A DNA stretch of 64,000 bases from an uncultured Bacilli bacterium (GCA_934162125.1 CAKPHU010000007.1:18495-82494), one strand, 5' to 3'; positions 1 through 7,412 are shown, numbered from the stretch's first letter. Notes: generated by a model from the letters alone, not told the origin. Numbers and translations: made by a program.

Positions 1-695
1 ATAAAGGATGGATTAAATCATCCTTTAATGGTTGGGGAGATTGTGGCCTGACCTTTGAGAAAGAACTTGGGCTCTTTAAAAATGAATTAGAGATCCCAGA
101 CTTTATGGGAATTGAAATTAAAACAAAAAATGCATTTAAACGTCCTTATTTGTCATTGTTTAGTTCCAATTTTGATGGGAAATATTTGTTTAACATTGAT
201 GACTTTGTCACAAAATATGGTTGGCCTGATGAAAAAATAAAAACCTCCAATGTATTTTACTTAATAGCTAATGCTAAAACTTTTATAGAGACTCCTTCTG
301 AGTTCAAGTTTAAACTTAAAGTTAATTATAATTTGCAACAAGTATTTTTGGAAATTTCTGAAAAAAATAATTATAATATTACTTCTTTATATTCATGGAG
401 TTTTGATATTTTAAAAGAAAAAATTGATAGAAAATTGAAATATATGGCATTTGTTGAAGCAAAGAGAAAATTAGAAAATGGAAGTATTTATTTTTGTTAT
501 GATAAATTAAGTTTATATTGTTGCAAAAACTTTGATACTTTTTTATCTTTAATAGAAAATAATATAATAACTGTAAGGTTTAATATAGGTTTGTACACCG
601 ATGAAAAAAGATACGGAAAGATTCACAATCATGGCATTTCTTTCCAAATTTTGGTAAAAAACTTAAATTTATTATTTGATTCTATGTCATTTTAG
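1..695 (+). CDS. MvaI/BcnI-type restriction endonuclease, 5' end outside window
   Basis: The reading frame is open from base 3 to the TAG at 693-695, so the ATG at 105 is internal and the gene begins outside the window. About 230 codons are visible. The segment GWIKSSFNGWGDCGLTFE, then PDFMGIEIKTK, matches the MvaI/BcnI type II endonuclease family (CCWGG/CCSGG cutters). The spacing D-x4-E-x-K in DFMGIEIK fits the MvaI catalytic triad as I remember it (Asp50, Glu55, Lys57), and the Asp lies just before the internal ATG. The C-terminal half is divergent. A partner methyltransferase would be expected outside the left edge; none is visible here. Recognition sequence cannot be told. Confidence 0.8.
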   Translation, partial: KGWIKSSFNGWGDCGLTFEKELGLFKNELEIPDFMGIEIKTKNAFKRPYLSLFSSNFDGKYLFNIDDFVTKYGWPDEKIKTSNVFYLIANAKTFIETPSEFKFKLKVNYNLQQVFLEISEKNNYNITSLYSWSFDILKEKIDRKLKYMAFVEAKRKLENGSIYFCYDKLSLYCCKNFDTFLSLIENNIITVRFNIGLYTDEKRYGKIHNHGISFQILVKNLNLLFDSMSF

Positions 696-719
696 TTCTT
701 TCTTTTCATATTAAAAAAA

Positions 720-751
720 TCCCATGTTATTAAAGTACATGAGACTTTTTT
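720..751 (+). terminator. Rho-independent terminator after the endonuclease gene
   Basis: An 8-bp stem with one mismatch (720-727 with 737-744) is followed by CTTTTTT, 25 bases after the endonuclease stop codon. Confidence 0.65.
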
Positions 752-799
752 ATGAATTATAATGCAAGGGGTTGCATTAAAACGTTCTGAAATTGTCCT

Positions 800-831
800 A
801 AGCAAAATAAAAACGTTGATTTTTCAACGTT
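800..831 (-). terminator. Terminator of tRNA operon 2
   Basis: On the minus strand a perfect 8-bp stem, AACGTTGA with TCAACGTT (812-831), is followed by a T-rich run. It lies just after the 3' end of tRNA-Pro, the last gene of the second tRNA unit. Confidence 0.8.
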
Positions 832-841
832 AAATTCATAA

Positions 842-918
842 TGGTCGGGAAGACAGGATTTGAACCTGCAACCCCTTGGTCCCAAACCAAGTGCTCTACC
901 AAGTTGAGCCACTTCCCG
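842..918 (-). tRNA. tRNA-Pro(TGG), CCA encoded
   Basis: Reading the minus strand, the acceptor stem CGGGAAG pairs with CTTCCCG, the anticodon loop is TTTGGGA (TGG), the T-arm GGTTCAAATCC is present and the 3' CCA is encoded. Last gene of the unit Ser-fMet-Asp-Phe-Arg-Pro. A U34 Pro tRNA is a usual target of the mo5U34 pathway (TrhP/TrmR genes near 58 kb). Confidence 0.95.
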
Positions 919-925
919 AAAAAAA

Positions 926-1002
<77 letters not shown>

Positions 1003-1041
1003 ATGTATACGCTTTTGTCTGCGCACATTTAAATATTAAAA

Positions 1042-1117
1042 TGGTGGCTCCAGCGGGAATCGAACCAGCGACACAGGGATTTTCAGTCCCTTGCTCTACC
1101 GACTGAGCTATGAAGCC
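1042..1117 (-). tRNA. tRNA-Phe(GAA), CCA encoded
   Basis: Acceptor GGCTTCA pairs with TGGAGCC with one G-U pair. The anticodon loop is CTGAAAA (GAA) on a perfect AGGGA/TCCCT stem. CCA is encoded. Confidence 0.95.
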
Positions 1118-1125
1118 AATAAAAA

Positions 1126-1202
1126 TGGCGGTCTCAACGGGACTCGAACCCGCGATCTTCTGCGTGACAGGCAGACGTGTTAACCAGCTGCACCATGAGA
1201 CC
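1126..1202 (-). tRNA. tRNA-Asp(GTC), CCA encoded
   Basis: Acceptor GGTCTCA with TGAGACC, discriminator G (typical of Asp), anticodon loop CTGTCAC (GTC), CCA encoded. Confidence 0.95.
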
Positions 1203-1213
1203 AATTATAAAAA

Positions 1214-1290
1214 TGGTTGCGGGAAGAGGATTTGAACCTCTGACCTCTGGGTTATGAGCCCAACGAGCTACCGGACTGCTCTATCCCGCG
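1214..1290 (-). tRNA. Initiator tRNA-fMet(CAT), CCA encoded
   Basis: Anticodon loop CTCATAA (CAT) sits on a stem with three consecutive G-C pairs (GGG/CCC). The first acceptor pair is a C1-A72 mismatch. Both are hallmarks of the formyl-Met initiator rather than an elongator Met tRNA. Confidence 0.95.
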
Positions 1291-1300
1291 ATATAATTAA

Positions 1301-1392
1301 TGGCGGAGGAAAAGGGATTCGAACCCCTGCGCCACTTGCATGACCTCCCGGTTTTCAAGACCGGTCCCTTCAACCAACTTGGGTATTCCTCC
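1301..1392 (-). tRNA. tRNA-Ser(TGA), CCA encoded
   Basis: Class II tRNA with a long variable arm. Acceptor GGAGGAA with TTCCTCC, discriminator G, anticodon loop CTTGAAA (TGA). First gene of tRNA unit 2, just downstream of a strong promoter. Confidence 0.95.
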
Positions 1393-1422
1393 AATTTATC
1401 ATCTTTTCCAGACGACAAATTG

Positions 1423-1452
1423 ATTATAACATAGTGTTTTTTGATATGTCAA
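1423..1452 (-). promoter_or_regulatory. Sigma-A promoter of tRNA operon 2
   Basis: On the minus strand TTGACA (1447-1452) and TATAAT (1423-1428) are separated by 18 bases, with a TG just before the -10. It lies 31 bases upstream of tRNA-Ser. Confidence 0.85.
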
Positions 1453-1523
1453 CAAAATTCACATATTTTTCATATTATATGCATCAAAATTGCAAATATG
1501 TCGACTTTACCGATTACTATAAA

Positions 1524-1553
1524 TAAAAAACTCAACTAGAGTATCTAGTGAGT
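1524..1553 (-). terminator. Terminator of tRNA operon 1
   Basis: On the minus strand ACTC-A-CTAG-loop-CTAG-TT-GAGT is followed by TTTTTT, just after tRNA-Leu. With the promoter at 1423-1452 it separates the tRNA cluster into two transcription units. The 170 bases between the two units hold nothing else that I can support. Confidence 0.85.
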
Positions 1554-1562
1554 AATTTCAGA

Positions 1563-1651
1563 TGGTGCCTAAGGCCGGACTTGAACCGGCACGAGGGTTG
1601 ATTCTCGCAGGATTTTAAGTCCTGTGCGTCTACCAATTCCGCCACTCAGGC
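1563..1651 (-). tRNA. tRNA-Leu(TAA), CCA encoded
   Basis: Class II tRNA with a long variable arm. Acceptor GCCTGAG, anticodon loop CTTAAAA (TAA), CCA encoded. This is the standard substrate of TrmL, whose gene is at 7413-7922. Confidence 0.95.
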
Positions 1652-1653
1652 AA

Positions 1654-1729
1654 TGGTGACCTGTATGAGATTCGAACTCATGACCCTTTGATTAAAAGTC
1701 AAATGCTCTACCAACTGAGCTAACAGATC
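1654..1729 (-). tRNA. tRNA-Lys(TTT), CCA encoded
   Basis: Acceptor GATCTGT with ACAGGTC, anticodon loop CTTTTAA (TTT), CCA encoded. Two bases separate it from tRNA-Leu. Confidence 0.95.
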
Positions 1730-1737
1730 ATATTATA

Positions 1738-1812
1738 TGGCTGCCTCGGTTAGATTCGAACTAACGCATGTCAGAGTCAAAGTCTGATGCCTTACCACTT
1801 GGCTACGAGGCA
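1738..1812 (-). tRNA. tRNA-Gln(TTG), CCA encoded
   Basis: Acceptor TGCCTCG with CGAGGCA, discriminator G, anticodon loop CTTTGAC (TTG), CCA encoded. Confidence 0.95.
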
Positions 1813-1820
1813 AACTTAAG

Positions 1821-1905
1821 TGGTGGAGAGAGATGGATTCGAACCATCGAACTCAATGAGAACAGATTTACAGTCTGTCGCGTTTAGCCTCTTCGCTACC
1901 TCTCC
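1821..1905 (-). tRNA. tRNA-Tyr(GTA), CCA encoded
   Basis: Class II bacterial tRNA-Tyr with a long variable arm. Acceptor GGAGAGG, anticodon loop CTGTAAA (GTA), CCA encoded. Confidence 0.95.
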
Positions 1906-1913
1906 AAAAAAAA

Positions 1914-1989
<76 letters not shown>

Positions 1990-2002
1990 AAACATATATA
2001 AA

Positions 2003-2079
2003 TGGTGGGCGATATAGGACTCGAACCTATGACCCCTTGCTTGTAAGGCAAGTGCTCTAACCAACTGAGCTAATCGCCC
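2003..2079 (-). tRNA. tRNA-Val(TAC), CCA encoded
   Basis: Acceptor GGGCGAT with ATCGCCC, anticodon loop CTTACAA (TAC), CCA encoded. First gene of tRNA unit 1 (Val-Thr-Tyr-Gln-Lys-Leu). Confidence 0.95.
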
Positions 2080-2103
2080 ATTTATGACCAGTTGACAGTA
2101 TTA

Positions 2104-2132
2104 AATATACCAATTTATCTTTAATTTGTCAA
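2104..2132 (-). promoter_or_regulatory. Sigma-A promoter of tRNA operon 1
   Basis: On the minus strand TTGACA (2127-2132), 17 bases, TATATT (2104-2109), placed 24 bases upstream of tRNA-Val. Confidence 0.85.
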
Positions 2133-2169
2133 CAAAATTTTCATTTTTTTGCATTTTATTTTGTTTTTT

Positions 2170-2532
2170 TTAATTTTTATTATCTATTATTTGTTTTTCC
2201 TTTGCTTCAACCCATTCATTAAGCTTTTTCTTCAACGTTAAAAATCCTAATGGTGTTTCTATTATTTTATTATTTTTTTTTCTTGTGATTCTATAATCAA
2301 CATCTTTTATTGTTAATTTTACTTGGTGGGCTCTTGGATTTTCAGAAATAACTTTTGCTCTTATTGTCTCCCCTATTTTTACATAATCATTTATATTTCT
2401 AACATAGTTACTTGATATTTCAGAAATGTGTATTAGTCCATTATAATATTCATCTAAGCTTACAAATATCCCATATTTTTCAATGCCAGTTACGCAGCCT
2501 GTGACATATTCACCATCTTTATACTTTCTCAT
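2170..2532 (-). CDS. S1-domain RNA-binding protein, CvfD/YugI (general stress protein 13) type
   Basis: 120 aa. Residues 5-75 form one S1 domain: the pattern YVTGCVTGIEKYGIFVSL then GLIHISEIS is the usual S1 signature. A basic, lysine-rich tail follows. Single-S1 proteins of this length in Firmicutes (YugI/GSP13/CvfD) bind ribosomes or mRNA and affect translation under stress; that role is inferred from the family. The start is supported by AGAAGGTG upstream. A minus-strand promoter (TTGATA, 18 bases, TATAAT; 2555-2584) lies close by. The gene is divergent from nfu and is probably monocistronic. Confidence 0.75.
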   Translation of the reverse strand: MRKYKDGEYVTGCVTGIEKYGIFVSLDEYYNGLIHISEISSNYVRNINDYVKIGETIRAKVISENPRAHQVKLTIKDVDYRITRKKNNKIIETPLGFLTLKKKLNEWVEAKEKQIIDNKN

Positions 2533-2554
2533 TTCTAATACACCTTCTGTGTTG

Positions 2555-2584
2555 ATTATACCATATTTTCTATACTATTATCAA
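2555..2584 (-). promoter_or_regulatory. Promoter for the S1-domain gene
   Basis: TTGATA at 2579-2584 and TATAAT at 2555-2560 with an 18-base spacer, 22 bases upstream of the start codon. It is back to back with the nfu promoter at 2594. Confidence 0.6.
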
Positions 2585-2593
2585 CAAAGTTTC

Positions 2594-2622
2594 TTTACTT
2601 ATAATTATTTTAAATGTATAAT
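2594..2622 (+). promoter_or_regulatory. Promoter for nfu
   Basis: TTTACT (2594-2599), a 17-base spacer and TATAAT (2617-2622) lie 17 bases upstream of the nfu start codon. The transcript leader would be very short. Confidence 0.6.
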
Positions 2623-2639
2623 TGTTTTGGTGATTTTTT

Positions 2640-2885
2640 ATGGCAGCAAATACTGGTATTGTAACTAGAATTATTTCTTTAATTGATAAAATTAGGCCTT
2701 TCTTGATAAGTGATGGCGGAAATTTGGAATTTATAAAGTTTGAAGATGGAATTGTTTATGTTTCTCTTACTGGGGCTTGTGCTGAGTGTCCTATGATTGA
2801 TGTCACATTAAAAGATGGAATTGAAGAAATGATTATTAATGAAATTCCTGAAGTTAAAGAAGTTAGAAATATAAGTAATAATTAA
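2640..2885 (+). CDS. NifU-type (Nfu/YutI) iron-sulfur cluster carrier
   Basis: 81 aa, the length of a stand-alone NifU C-terminal domain. The conserved ISDGGNLEF segment and the cluster-binding CxxC in TGACAECPMID are intact, so two monomers could bridge a 4Fe-4S cluster. Nfu proteins deliver clusters to apo-enzymes in the cytoplasm. A start at 2640 is supported by GGTG about 8 bases upstream and by the promoter. Known Firmicute neighbours of yutI (yutH, yutD and yunB relatives) follow on the other strand, which supports orthology. Confidence 0.9.
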   Translation: MAANTGIVTRIISLIDKIRPFLISDGGNLEFIKFEDGIVYVSLTGACAECPMIDVTLKDGIEEMIINEIPEVKEVRNISNN

Positions 2886-2933
2886 GTTATGGTGTATTGT
2901 TCACTGTAATCTTATAATTATTACTTATTTTTT
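2873..2933 (+). terminator. Terminator after nfu
   Basis: A 12-bp stem (AAGTAATAATTA, 2873-2884, with TAATTATTACTT, 2915-2926) overlaps the nfu stop codon and is followed by ATTTTTTT. It separates nfu from the convergent gene at 2925. Confidence 0.6.
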
Positions 2934-3809
2934 TATCCACTTTATCATTGCAAGTTTGCCATAATCTTTTAACTGTTCCTTTATTGTAAGTAAAAATTTT
3001 TCATATTCTTTATTTCTTTCTACTATTTTTAATATTTCTTTTTCATTTAATTCAGAATTTAAAATTTTATCATATATATCAAAATAGTAATTTGGATATA
3101 GCAATCTGCTAAATAGTAAATATGCAGAAGTCTCATTTTTTATGTATTTGTTTATCAATGTTTTTGCTTCTTCCAAGTTATCATTTTTTTGCCAAAAAAT
3201 GGATTTTAAATATTCTCCTATTTCTCTTTCTCTATAATCCACTATAATATTAGTTATATCTGTAAGATTACGATTTATTCTCTTATGGCAAATTATTTTT
3301 TCAATTTCTGGTATATCTGCTACTATCATAGCGTAATTGTATAATTCAATAGCATTTTCTGTTAATCCAATATAATAGTCTATTGTTTCTTCAATAAGTT
3401 TATATTGATTATTTATGTGAGATAATTGATACTCATAATAGTCTATTTTTTTTGCCCATAACGTATTCCAATTGCTGCGATCTAAATTGGTAAATTTTTC
3501 CAATTTTGGTTGTTGAACTAAATATTCATCTATATTTATATGTTCATTTGATTTTTCTGATATTTCTTCTAGAATATATATTTTACCATTGTATGGTGTA
3601 AAATATTCGTTTTTTACATTTATAACAACATTATTGAAATATTTAAGCTTATTTGTTAATTCTATAGCCTCTATGCATTCTTCAGTATTTTCAATTGATA
3701 CAAATATATATATTTTGTTTGTTGCTATATCAATTATATAGTTTTTATTTTTAACCTTATTTAGGTGTATGTCATTAAAATTATAATAATATAAAATTGC
3801 ATTTTTCAT
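2925..3809 (-). CDS. CotS/YutH-like spore-coat kinase-fold protein (tentative)
   Basis: 294 aa, very AT-rich. The middle (about residues 110-160) carries DRSNWNTLWAKKIDYYE and YYIGLTENAIELYNYA, which resemble the signature of YutH and other CotS-family proteins: aminoglycoside-phosphotransferase fold proteins associated with the spore coat. The N-terminal glycine-rich and catalytic kinase motifs are not recognisable, so it is probably structural or very diverged. It sits in the nfu-yutD-yunB neighbourhood where Bacillus has yutH. The upstream signal AGAGTTGATAAG before the ATG is weak. A different family cannot be excluded. Confidence 0.5.
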   Translation of the reverse strand: MKNAILYYYNFNDIHLNKVKNKNYIIDIATNKIYIFVSIENTEECIEAIELTNKLKYFNNVVINVKNEYFTPYNGKIYILEEISEKSNEHINIDEYLVQQPKLEKFTNLDRSNWNTLWAKKIDYYEYQLSHINNQYKLIEETIDYYIGLTENAIELYNYAMIVADIPEIEKIICHKRINRNLTDITNIIVDYREREIGEYLKSIFWQKNDNLEEAKTLINKYIKNETSAYLLFSRLLYPNYYFDIYDKILNSELNEKEILKIVERNKEYEKFLLTIKEQLKDYGKLAMIKWIKK

Positions 3810-3832
3810 CTTATCAACTCTATTTAATTTTA

Positions 3833-3864
3833 TGACAAAAAAAAAGGAAAATTACTTTCCTTTT
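3833..3864 (-). terminator. Terminator overlapping the 3' end of the coiled-coil gene
   Basis: On the minus strand AAAAGGAAA-GTAA-TTTTCCTTTT runs into a T tract. The stem includes the stop codon region of the gene at 3852-4931. Confidence 0.8.
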
Positions 3865-4931
3865 ACTGAACTTTTTTCTGCTGGCTTTGTATCTGTAAGC
3901 ATGGCATTTAATGCTTCTATTGATGACGCATACGCTTGAGTAGAATCGTTTATTTGTTCACGTTGTCTACGTAGTGCATCAATTTCAGCTTTTTCTTTTT
4001 GATTTTGTTCAGCAAGCATTCTATTTTGTTCTTCTACTGCTCTATATTTGTCTTCTAGCTCTTGTTTTTTTCTCATTAAAGCAGCTTCTGCCTCTGTTGT
4101 AGCTTGTTCTTCACGCATTCTTTCAGCAGCAATTGATTCGCTTTCTTCTCTACGCCTTGCTACTTCCATTGCTAATTTATCAATGTCTAACGCTTCCATT
4201 TTTAATGTGCCAAAGCCTTCTTGTGGAATTGCTGGTTGACTCTCAGGTTCTACCTTCTTTTCTACTTCTGTAGGCATTACCTTTGGTTCAACAACATCTT
4301 CCTCCACTTCTTCTGATTGTGCAATTATAGCTGGTTCGGCAGGTTCATATACTGGTGTTACCCTAACCTCCTCTTCTGCTTTTTCTGCAACTTGTTCTTG
4401 TCCCTTAGAAGAATATTTTTCAATCTTTGCGATTGAAGTTTCATTTCTATTTACTCTCAACATTTCTTTTTCAGCTGTTACTGGTTCTATTTCAGCAACT
4501 GCTGGTTCTATTTCAGCAACTGCTGGTTCTATTTCTGCTACTTCTATAGCGATTGGTTCTGCTTTTTGCATGTTTCCAATCATATTATTTCTCATTTTTT
4601 CTTTAACTTTTAATGCTTTGCTAGCTACTTTTTTTCCTAAAACTTTTCCTTCTAAAGCAAGTAAATCTACTTGCTCACTTAATTTAGCAGAACGAGGTTT
4701 TAACCTACTTACTTCATTACTACTTATTTCTGCTGCCTCTTCTTGTATTTCAGGAGCACTAGTAACTGGTTCAGCTGCTTTTGCTTTTGTTTCTTCAACT
4801 TTTTTACCAAATTCAATGATTTTTTTTAGAATTTCAACATAAGATGTATCTCTTAGTTTTATTCTCTTTGGTGCATCGTTTTGGAAAACTGTACCTTCTG
4901 TCCAATTGATTAATGTTATTTCCGTTGGCAT
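3852..4931 (-). CDS. Unknown Glu/Ala-rich coiled-coil protein with short tandem repeats
   Basis: 359 aa, not recognised. The first 45 residues look folded (MPTEITLINWTEGTVF...). A low-complexity acidic middle follows, with a tandem EIEPAVA unit repeated about three times near residues 135-155. Residues about 245-340 form a long charged coiled coil (REESESIAAERMREEQ, then ELEDKYRAVEEQNRMLAEQ). No membrane segment or signal peptide is visible. The start is firm: GGAGG lies 8 bases before the ATG. It lies among spore genes (yutH-like, yutD, yunB, sigG), and spore coat or morphogenetic proteins often have this build, so such a role is possible but only an inference. It has its own terminator. Confidence 0.6.
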   Translation of the reverse strand: MPTEITLINWTEGTVFQNDAPKRIKLRDTSYVEILKKIIEFGKKVEETKAKAAEPVTSAPEIQEEAAEISSNEVSRLKPRSAKLSEQVDLLALEGKVLGKKVASKALKVKEKMRNNMIGNMQKAEPIAIEVAEIEPAVAEIEPAVAEIEPVTAEKEMLRVNRNETSIAKIEKYSSKGQEQVAEKAEEEVRVTPVYEPAEPAIIAQSEEVEEDVVEPKVMPTEVEKKVEPESQPAIPQEGFGTLKMEALDIDKLAMEVARRREESESIAAERMREEQATTEAEAALMRKKQELEDKYRAVEEQNRMLAEQNQKEKAEIDALRRQREQINDSTQAYASSIEALNAMLTDTKPAEKSSVKGK

Positions 4932-4952
4932 ACTAAAACCTCCATTTACTAT

Positions 4953-5231
4953 TTATTCTGATTTTGATAATTCTCTCAATACGTCTTTTATTCTGTTCCA
5001 CTCTTCTTCTGTTTCAACGCCTAAAAGTTTAGGCTCACTAGCAGAACGATCTATATTTGACACATATACTGTTATATTTTCATTCTCATCTTTTTCATTT
5101 TTTGTATATACCACATACTCTTTTTTTGTATCTTTAAATTCAAATGCTAAGATAACTTCTACTTCTTCTATAGATCCATCTTGTGACACGATTGACATTA
5201 TTTTCTTTTCAACTTGTTGATTTTCTATCAT
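4953..5231 (-). CDS. DUF1292 protein, first of two copies in the window
   Basis: 92 aa from the ATG at 5231, chosen because GGGAGG lies 7 bases upstream; the in-frame ATG at 5255 has no such signal. The pattern ILAFEFKDTKKEYVVYTKNE, followed by a predicted strand and ETEEEWNRIKDVL at the end, is the DUF1292 (YrzB) family. Its function is unknown. A second DUF1292 gene lies at 60450-60743 in the usual ruvX-mltG context, so this copy is an extra paralogue. A 21-base gap separates it from the next gene downstream (3852-4931), probably in the same transcript. Confidence 0.8.
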   Translation of the reverse strand: MIENQQVEKKIMSIVSQDGSIEEVEVILAFEFKDTKKEYVVYTKNEKDENENITVYVSNIDRSASEPKLLGVETEEEWNRIKDVLRELSKSE

Positions 5232-5295
5232 GTTATGTCCTCCCTTATTATCCATATATTATAAGTTTATCATAAATCCATATAAATACAATAGT

Positions 5296-5574
5296 TTATT
5301 TAATTTTTTTTAGTAAAAATGTTCTAGCACCATAGCTACAATAATTCTTTTTATATTCCTCTAAACCTTTGATATCATTTATTTTAGTGGCCTTTTTATT
5401 TGAAGAGTCATTGTATCCTTTCAAGCGCACTTTGTCATAAGAAAAGTCGCCAAAAATATAGTCAAAATCTGCAAAGTATTCTGTTACTTTTTCATTCAAT
5501 TCATCAACATTTATGCAATCTGCAACATTTTCTATAACTTCATATTCTATTTCATTAAGTATTATTTTTTTCAT
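5296..5574 (-). CDS. yutD: YutD family protein (DUF1027)
   Basis: 92 aa. The core DYIFGDFSYDKVRLKGYND and the C-terminal CSYGARTFLLKKIK match YutD of Bacillus (DYIVGDWGYGQLRLKGFYD...), a conserved small Firmicute protein of unknown function. The start is supported by AGAGGTG 5 bases before the ATG. The position between nfu/yutH-like and yunB relatives repeats the Bacillus yut/yun neighbourhood. Confidence 0.85.
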   Translation of the reverse strand: MKKIILNEIEYEVIENVADCINVDELNEKVTEYFADFDYIFGDFSYDKVRLKGYNDSSNKKATKINDIKGLEEYKKNYCSYGARTFLLKKIK

Positions 5575-5602
5575 ACTGCACCTCTATTTTTATTATATCA
5601 TG

Positions 5603-6316
5603 TTAATTTGAGATTGGCAAAGACACCTCAATTGAATTTTTTTCTAAAAAACTGCGCAGATAATCTGGAACTTCGCCTTGAATTATTTTTATTGTTATGG
5701 GGGCCTCAACGGTGCTTACTACTTTTTTCATAGTTAATGGAGTAATGATTTGAACACTAATTTCCGTATGCAAGTACGCTTCATATATTGTATTATTGAC
5801 TCCATAACTAGTTGCATTTGTTTTTAGTGAGGAACTTATTTGTCCTAAAAAATTTATTTTTATAGGAATTTTTGGACAGGTATTAATGAAAAATGGATTG
5901 TTATTAATGCTTTTTAAAGGTATTAAATAGATTGTTCCTAATGATAGTGGTGATGACGCTGGGTTTTGTAGACTGTTTTTAAGTTCTGAGTTGTTTGTGC
6001 CGTTTGCAATCAGATTATTTAGATTTTCTTCTAACTGATTGTTTATTTTTTTTAACAAGTAATTGACATATTGTGTATTGTAATCTAAATAGATTTGATT
6101 ATTAATTTCATTTGTAATAAATAAATTATTTATTTCACTGTCCTTTAGAACATCATTTATGGTGGAGTCGACTATAGAATTGGCTAAGCTACTGGCTTCA
6201 ATTTCCAAATATTTATACAATTTTGGTTCCACTTTTTTGCCATAACTAAATACTAGAATATTAGAAAAGAAAAATGCTGTTATAAAAATCAATAATGTTA
6301 TTTTAATTTTCTTCAT
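5603..6316 (-). CDS. yunB: Sporulation protein YunB
   Basis: 237 aa. An N-terminal membrane anchor (residues about 5-25) is followed by an outside domain. The signature stretches SPLSLGTIYLIPLKSI and GEVPDYLRSFL near the C-terminus fit YunB, a sigma-E-regulated protein needed for normal spore formation in Bacillus. The ATG at 6316 overlaps the end of ylmC by 14 bases, suggesting translational coupling within a sigG-ylmC-yunB cluster. Confidence 0.85.
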   Translation of the reverse strand: MKKIKITLLIFITAFFFSNILVFSYGKKVEPKLYKYLEIEASSLANSIVDSTINDVLKDSEINNLFITNEINNQIYLDYNTQYVNYLLKKINNQLEENLNNLIANGTNNSELKNSLQNPASSPLSLGTIYLIPLKSINNNPFFINTCPKIPIKINFLGQISSSLKTNATSYGVNNTIYEAYLHTEISVQIITPLTMKKVVSTVEAPITIKIIQGEVPDYLRSFLEKNSIEVSLPISN

Positions 6317-6542
6317 TGTTGCCTGGTTTTACTAATATAACATCCTCACCTATCTTGTTTATATCTTGCCATTTTATTTCAATGTCATTATCACGATTGA
6401 AGGAAAAAAATGTTTTGCCAACCTCTAAGACCAAACTCTCTATATTACCATTTTCATTTATATTGGCATCTATTATATTTCCGATATTTTTTCCATCTTT
6501 TAAATTCACCACATTCTTTGTTTGTAAATCAGATAAGCGCAT
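6303..6542 (-). CDS. ylmC: YlmC/YmxH family PRC-barrel sporulation protein
   Basis: 79 aa from the ATG at 6542 (GGGTGA 6 bases upstream; the in-frame codon at 6554 is less likely). MRLSDLQTKNVVNLKDGKNIG followed by a beta-rich PRC-barrel pattern is the YlmC/YmxH family, typically found right after sigG in spore formers. Function is unclear. It lies 33 bases downstream of sigG and overlaps yunB. Confidence 0.85.
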   Translation of the reverse strand: MRLSDLQTKNVVNLKDGKNIGNIIDANINENGNIESLVLEVGKTFFSFNRDNDIEIKWQDINKIGEDVILVKPGNNEEN

Positions 6543-6574
6543 ATAATCACCCACTCTATATTATGCGAAAGTTA

Positions 6575-7354
6575 TTATTTTAGGACTTTTTTCAATTCTT
6601 TTATAGCTTTCTTCTCTAGTCTGGATACTTGTGCTTGACTGATATCAAGTTCTTTTGCCACTTCCATTTGAGTTTTACCAACAACATAACGGTCATCAAG
6701 AATCTTCTTTTCACGATCTACTAAAGAATTGATTGCATCTGTAATGGCAAGTTGATTAGGGAAGTCGGCTGTTGAAAGATGTTTGTCTTCGATCTGATCA
6801 AAAAGATAAATAGTATCACCGCCATCATTGTAGATGGGTTCTGAGAGACTGACTGGTTCTTTTAATGATTCTAAAGCAATCACTATGTCCTGTTCTGGAA
6901 CTTGTAGATTTTCGGCTAAGTAAGAAAGAGATGGTTCCTTGGCATAAGTAGCAATGTACTTTTCTTTTAGGTGAAGTGTTTTGTAGGCAATATCTTTTAT
7001 TGAACGGCTAATTCTTATGGAATTATTATCTCTTATGTAACGGCGGACTTCTCCTAATATCATAGGCACAGCATATGTGGAAAAACGCACTTCATGAGTA
7101 AGATCAAAATTATCAATCGCCTTAATAAGTCCTATGCACCCTACTTGGAAGAGATCGTCCATATTATCTATGTTACGATTCGTAAATCTTTTTAAAATTG
7201 ACAATACAAGCTTTAAATTTCCTTCGACAAGTAAGTCTCTAGCAAAAAGATTGCCAGATTGGTATTCCTTAAAAAGTTTTAGCATTTCTTCGTTTGAAAG
7301 TACTTCTATGTTATTGGTGTTTAATCCTGTTATTTCTACTTTATATTTAGACAT
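6575..7354 (-). CDS. sigG: RNA polymerase sporulation sigma factor SigG
   Basis: 259 aa, full length for sigma-G. The N-terminus (MSKYKVEITGLNT) has the sigma-G-type leader. Region 2 (NLKLVLSILKRFTNR, DDLFQVGCIGLIKAIDNFDL, FSTYAVPMILGEVRRYIRDN) and the region 4 helix-turn-helix (GKTQMEVAKELDISQAQVSRLEKKAI) are intact. EPVSLSEPIYNDGGD is nearly identical to Bacillus SigG. It directs late forespore transcription. The start codon lies just behind a hairpin that buries its ribosome-binding site (7360-7394). ylmC and yunB follow. Confidence 0.95.
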   Translation of the reverse strand: MSKYKVEITGLNTNNIEVLSNEEMLKLFKEYQSGNLFARDLLVEGNLKLVLSILKRFTNRNIDNMDDLFQVGCIGLIKAIDNFDLTHEVRFSTYAVPMILGEVRRYIRDNNSIRISRSIKDIAYKTLHLKEKYIATYAKEPSLSYLAENLQVPEQDIVIALESLKEPVSLSEPIYNDGGDTIYLFDQIEDKHLSTADFPNQLAITDAINSLVDREKKILDDRYVVGKTQMEVAKELDISQAQVSRLEKKAIKELKKVLK

Positions 7355-7359
7355 ATAAA

Positions 7360-7394
7360 AACCCCTTTCTTATCAATTGTGATAGAAAGGAGTT
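7360..7394 (-). promoter_or_regulatory. Leader hairpin covering the sigG ribosome-binding site
   Basis: A stem of about 14 bp (7360-7375 with 7380-7394, one mismatch and one bulge, ATTG-type loop) fills the gap between trmL and sigG. On the minus strand its 3' arm contains GAAAGGGG, the only plausible sigG Shine-Dalgarno, followed by TTTTTATATG. It can therefore act as a trmL terminator, as a lid on sigG translation, or both. Confidence 0.7.
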
Positions 7395-7412
7395 GTTTTT
7401 ATTCAAACATTT

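Noticed and set aside
105..695. A complete 196-aa gene starting at ATG 105
   Set aside because: The frame is open upstream to the window edge and the upstream part contains the conserved endonuclease motif and the first catalytic Asp, so the ATG is internal.
762..778. AATGCAA/TTGCATT hairpin between endonuclease and tRNA terminators
   Set aside because: No T tract and no gene ends directly at it. It may be a leftover repeat; function cannot be supported.
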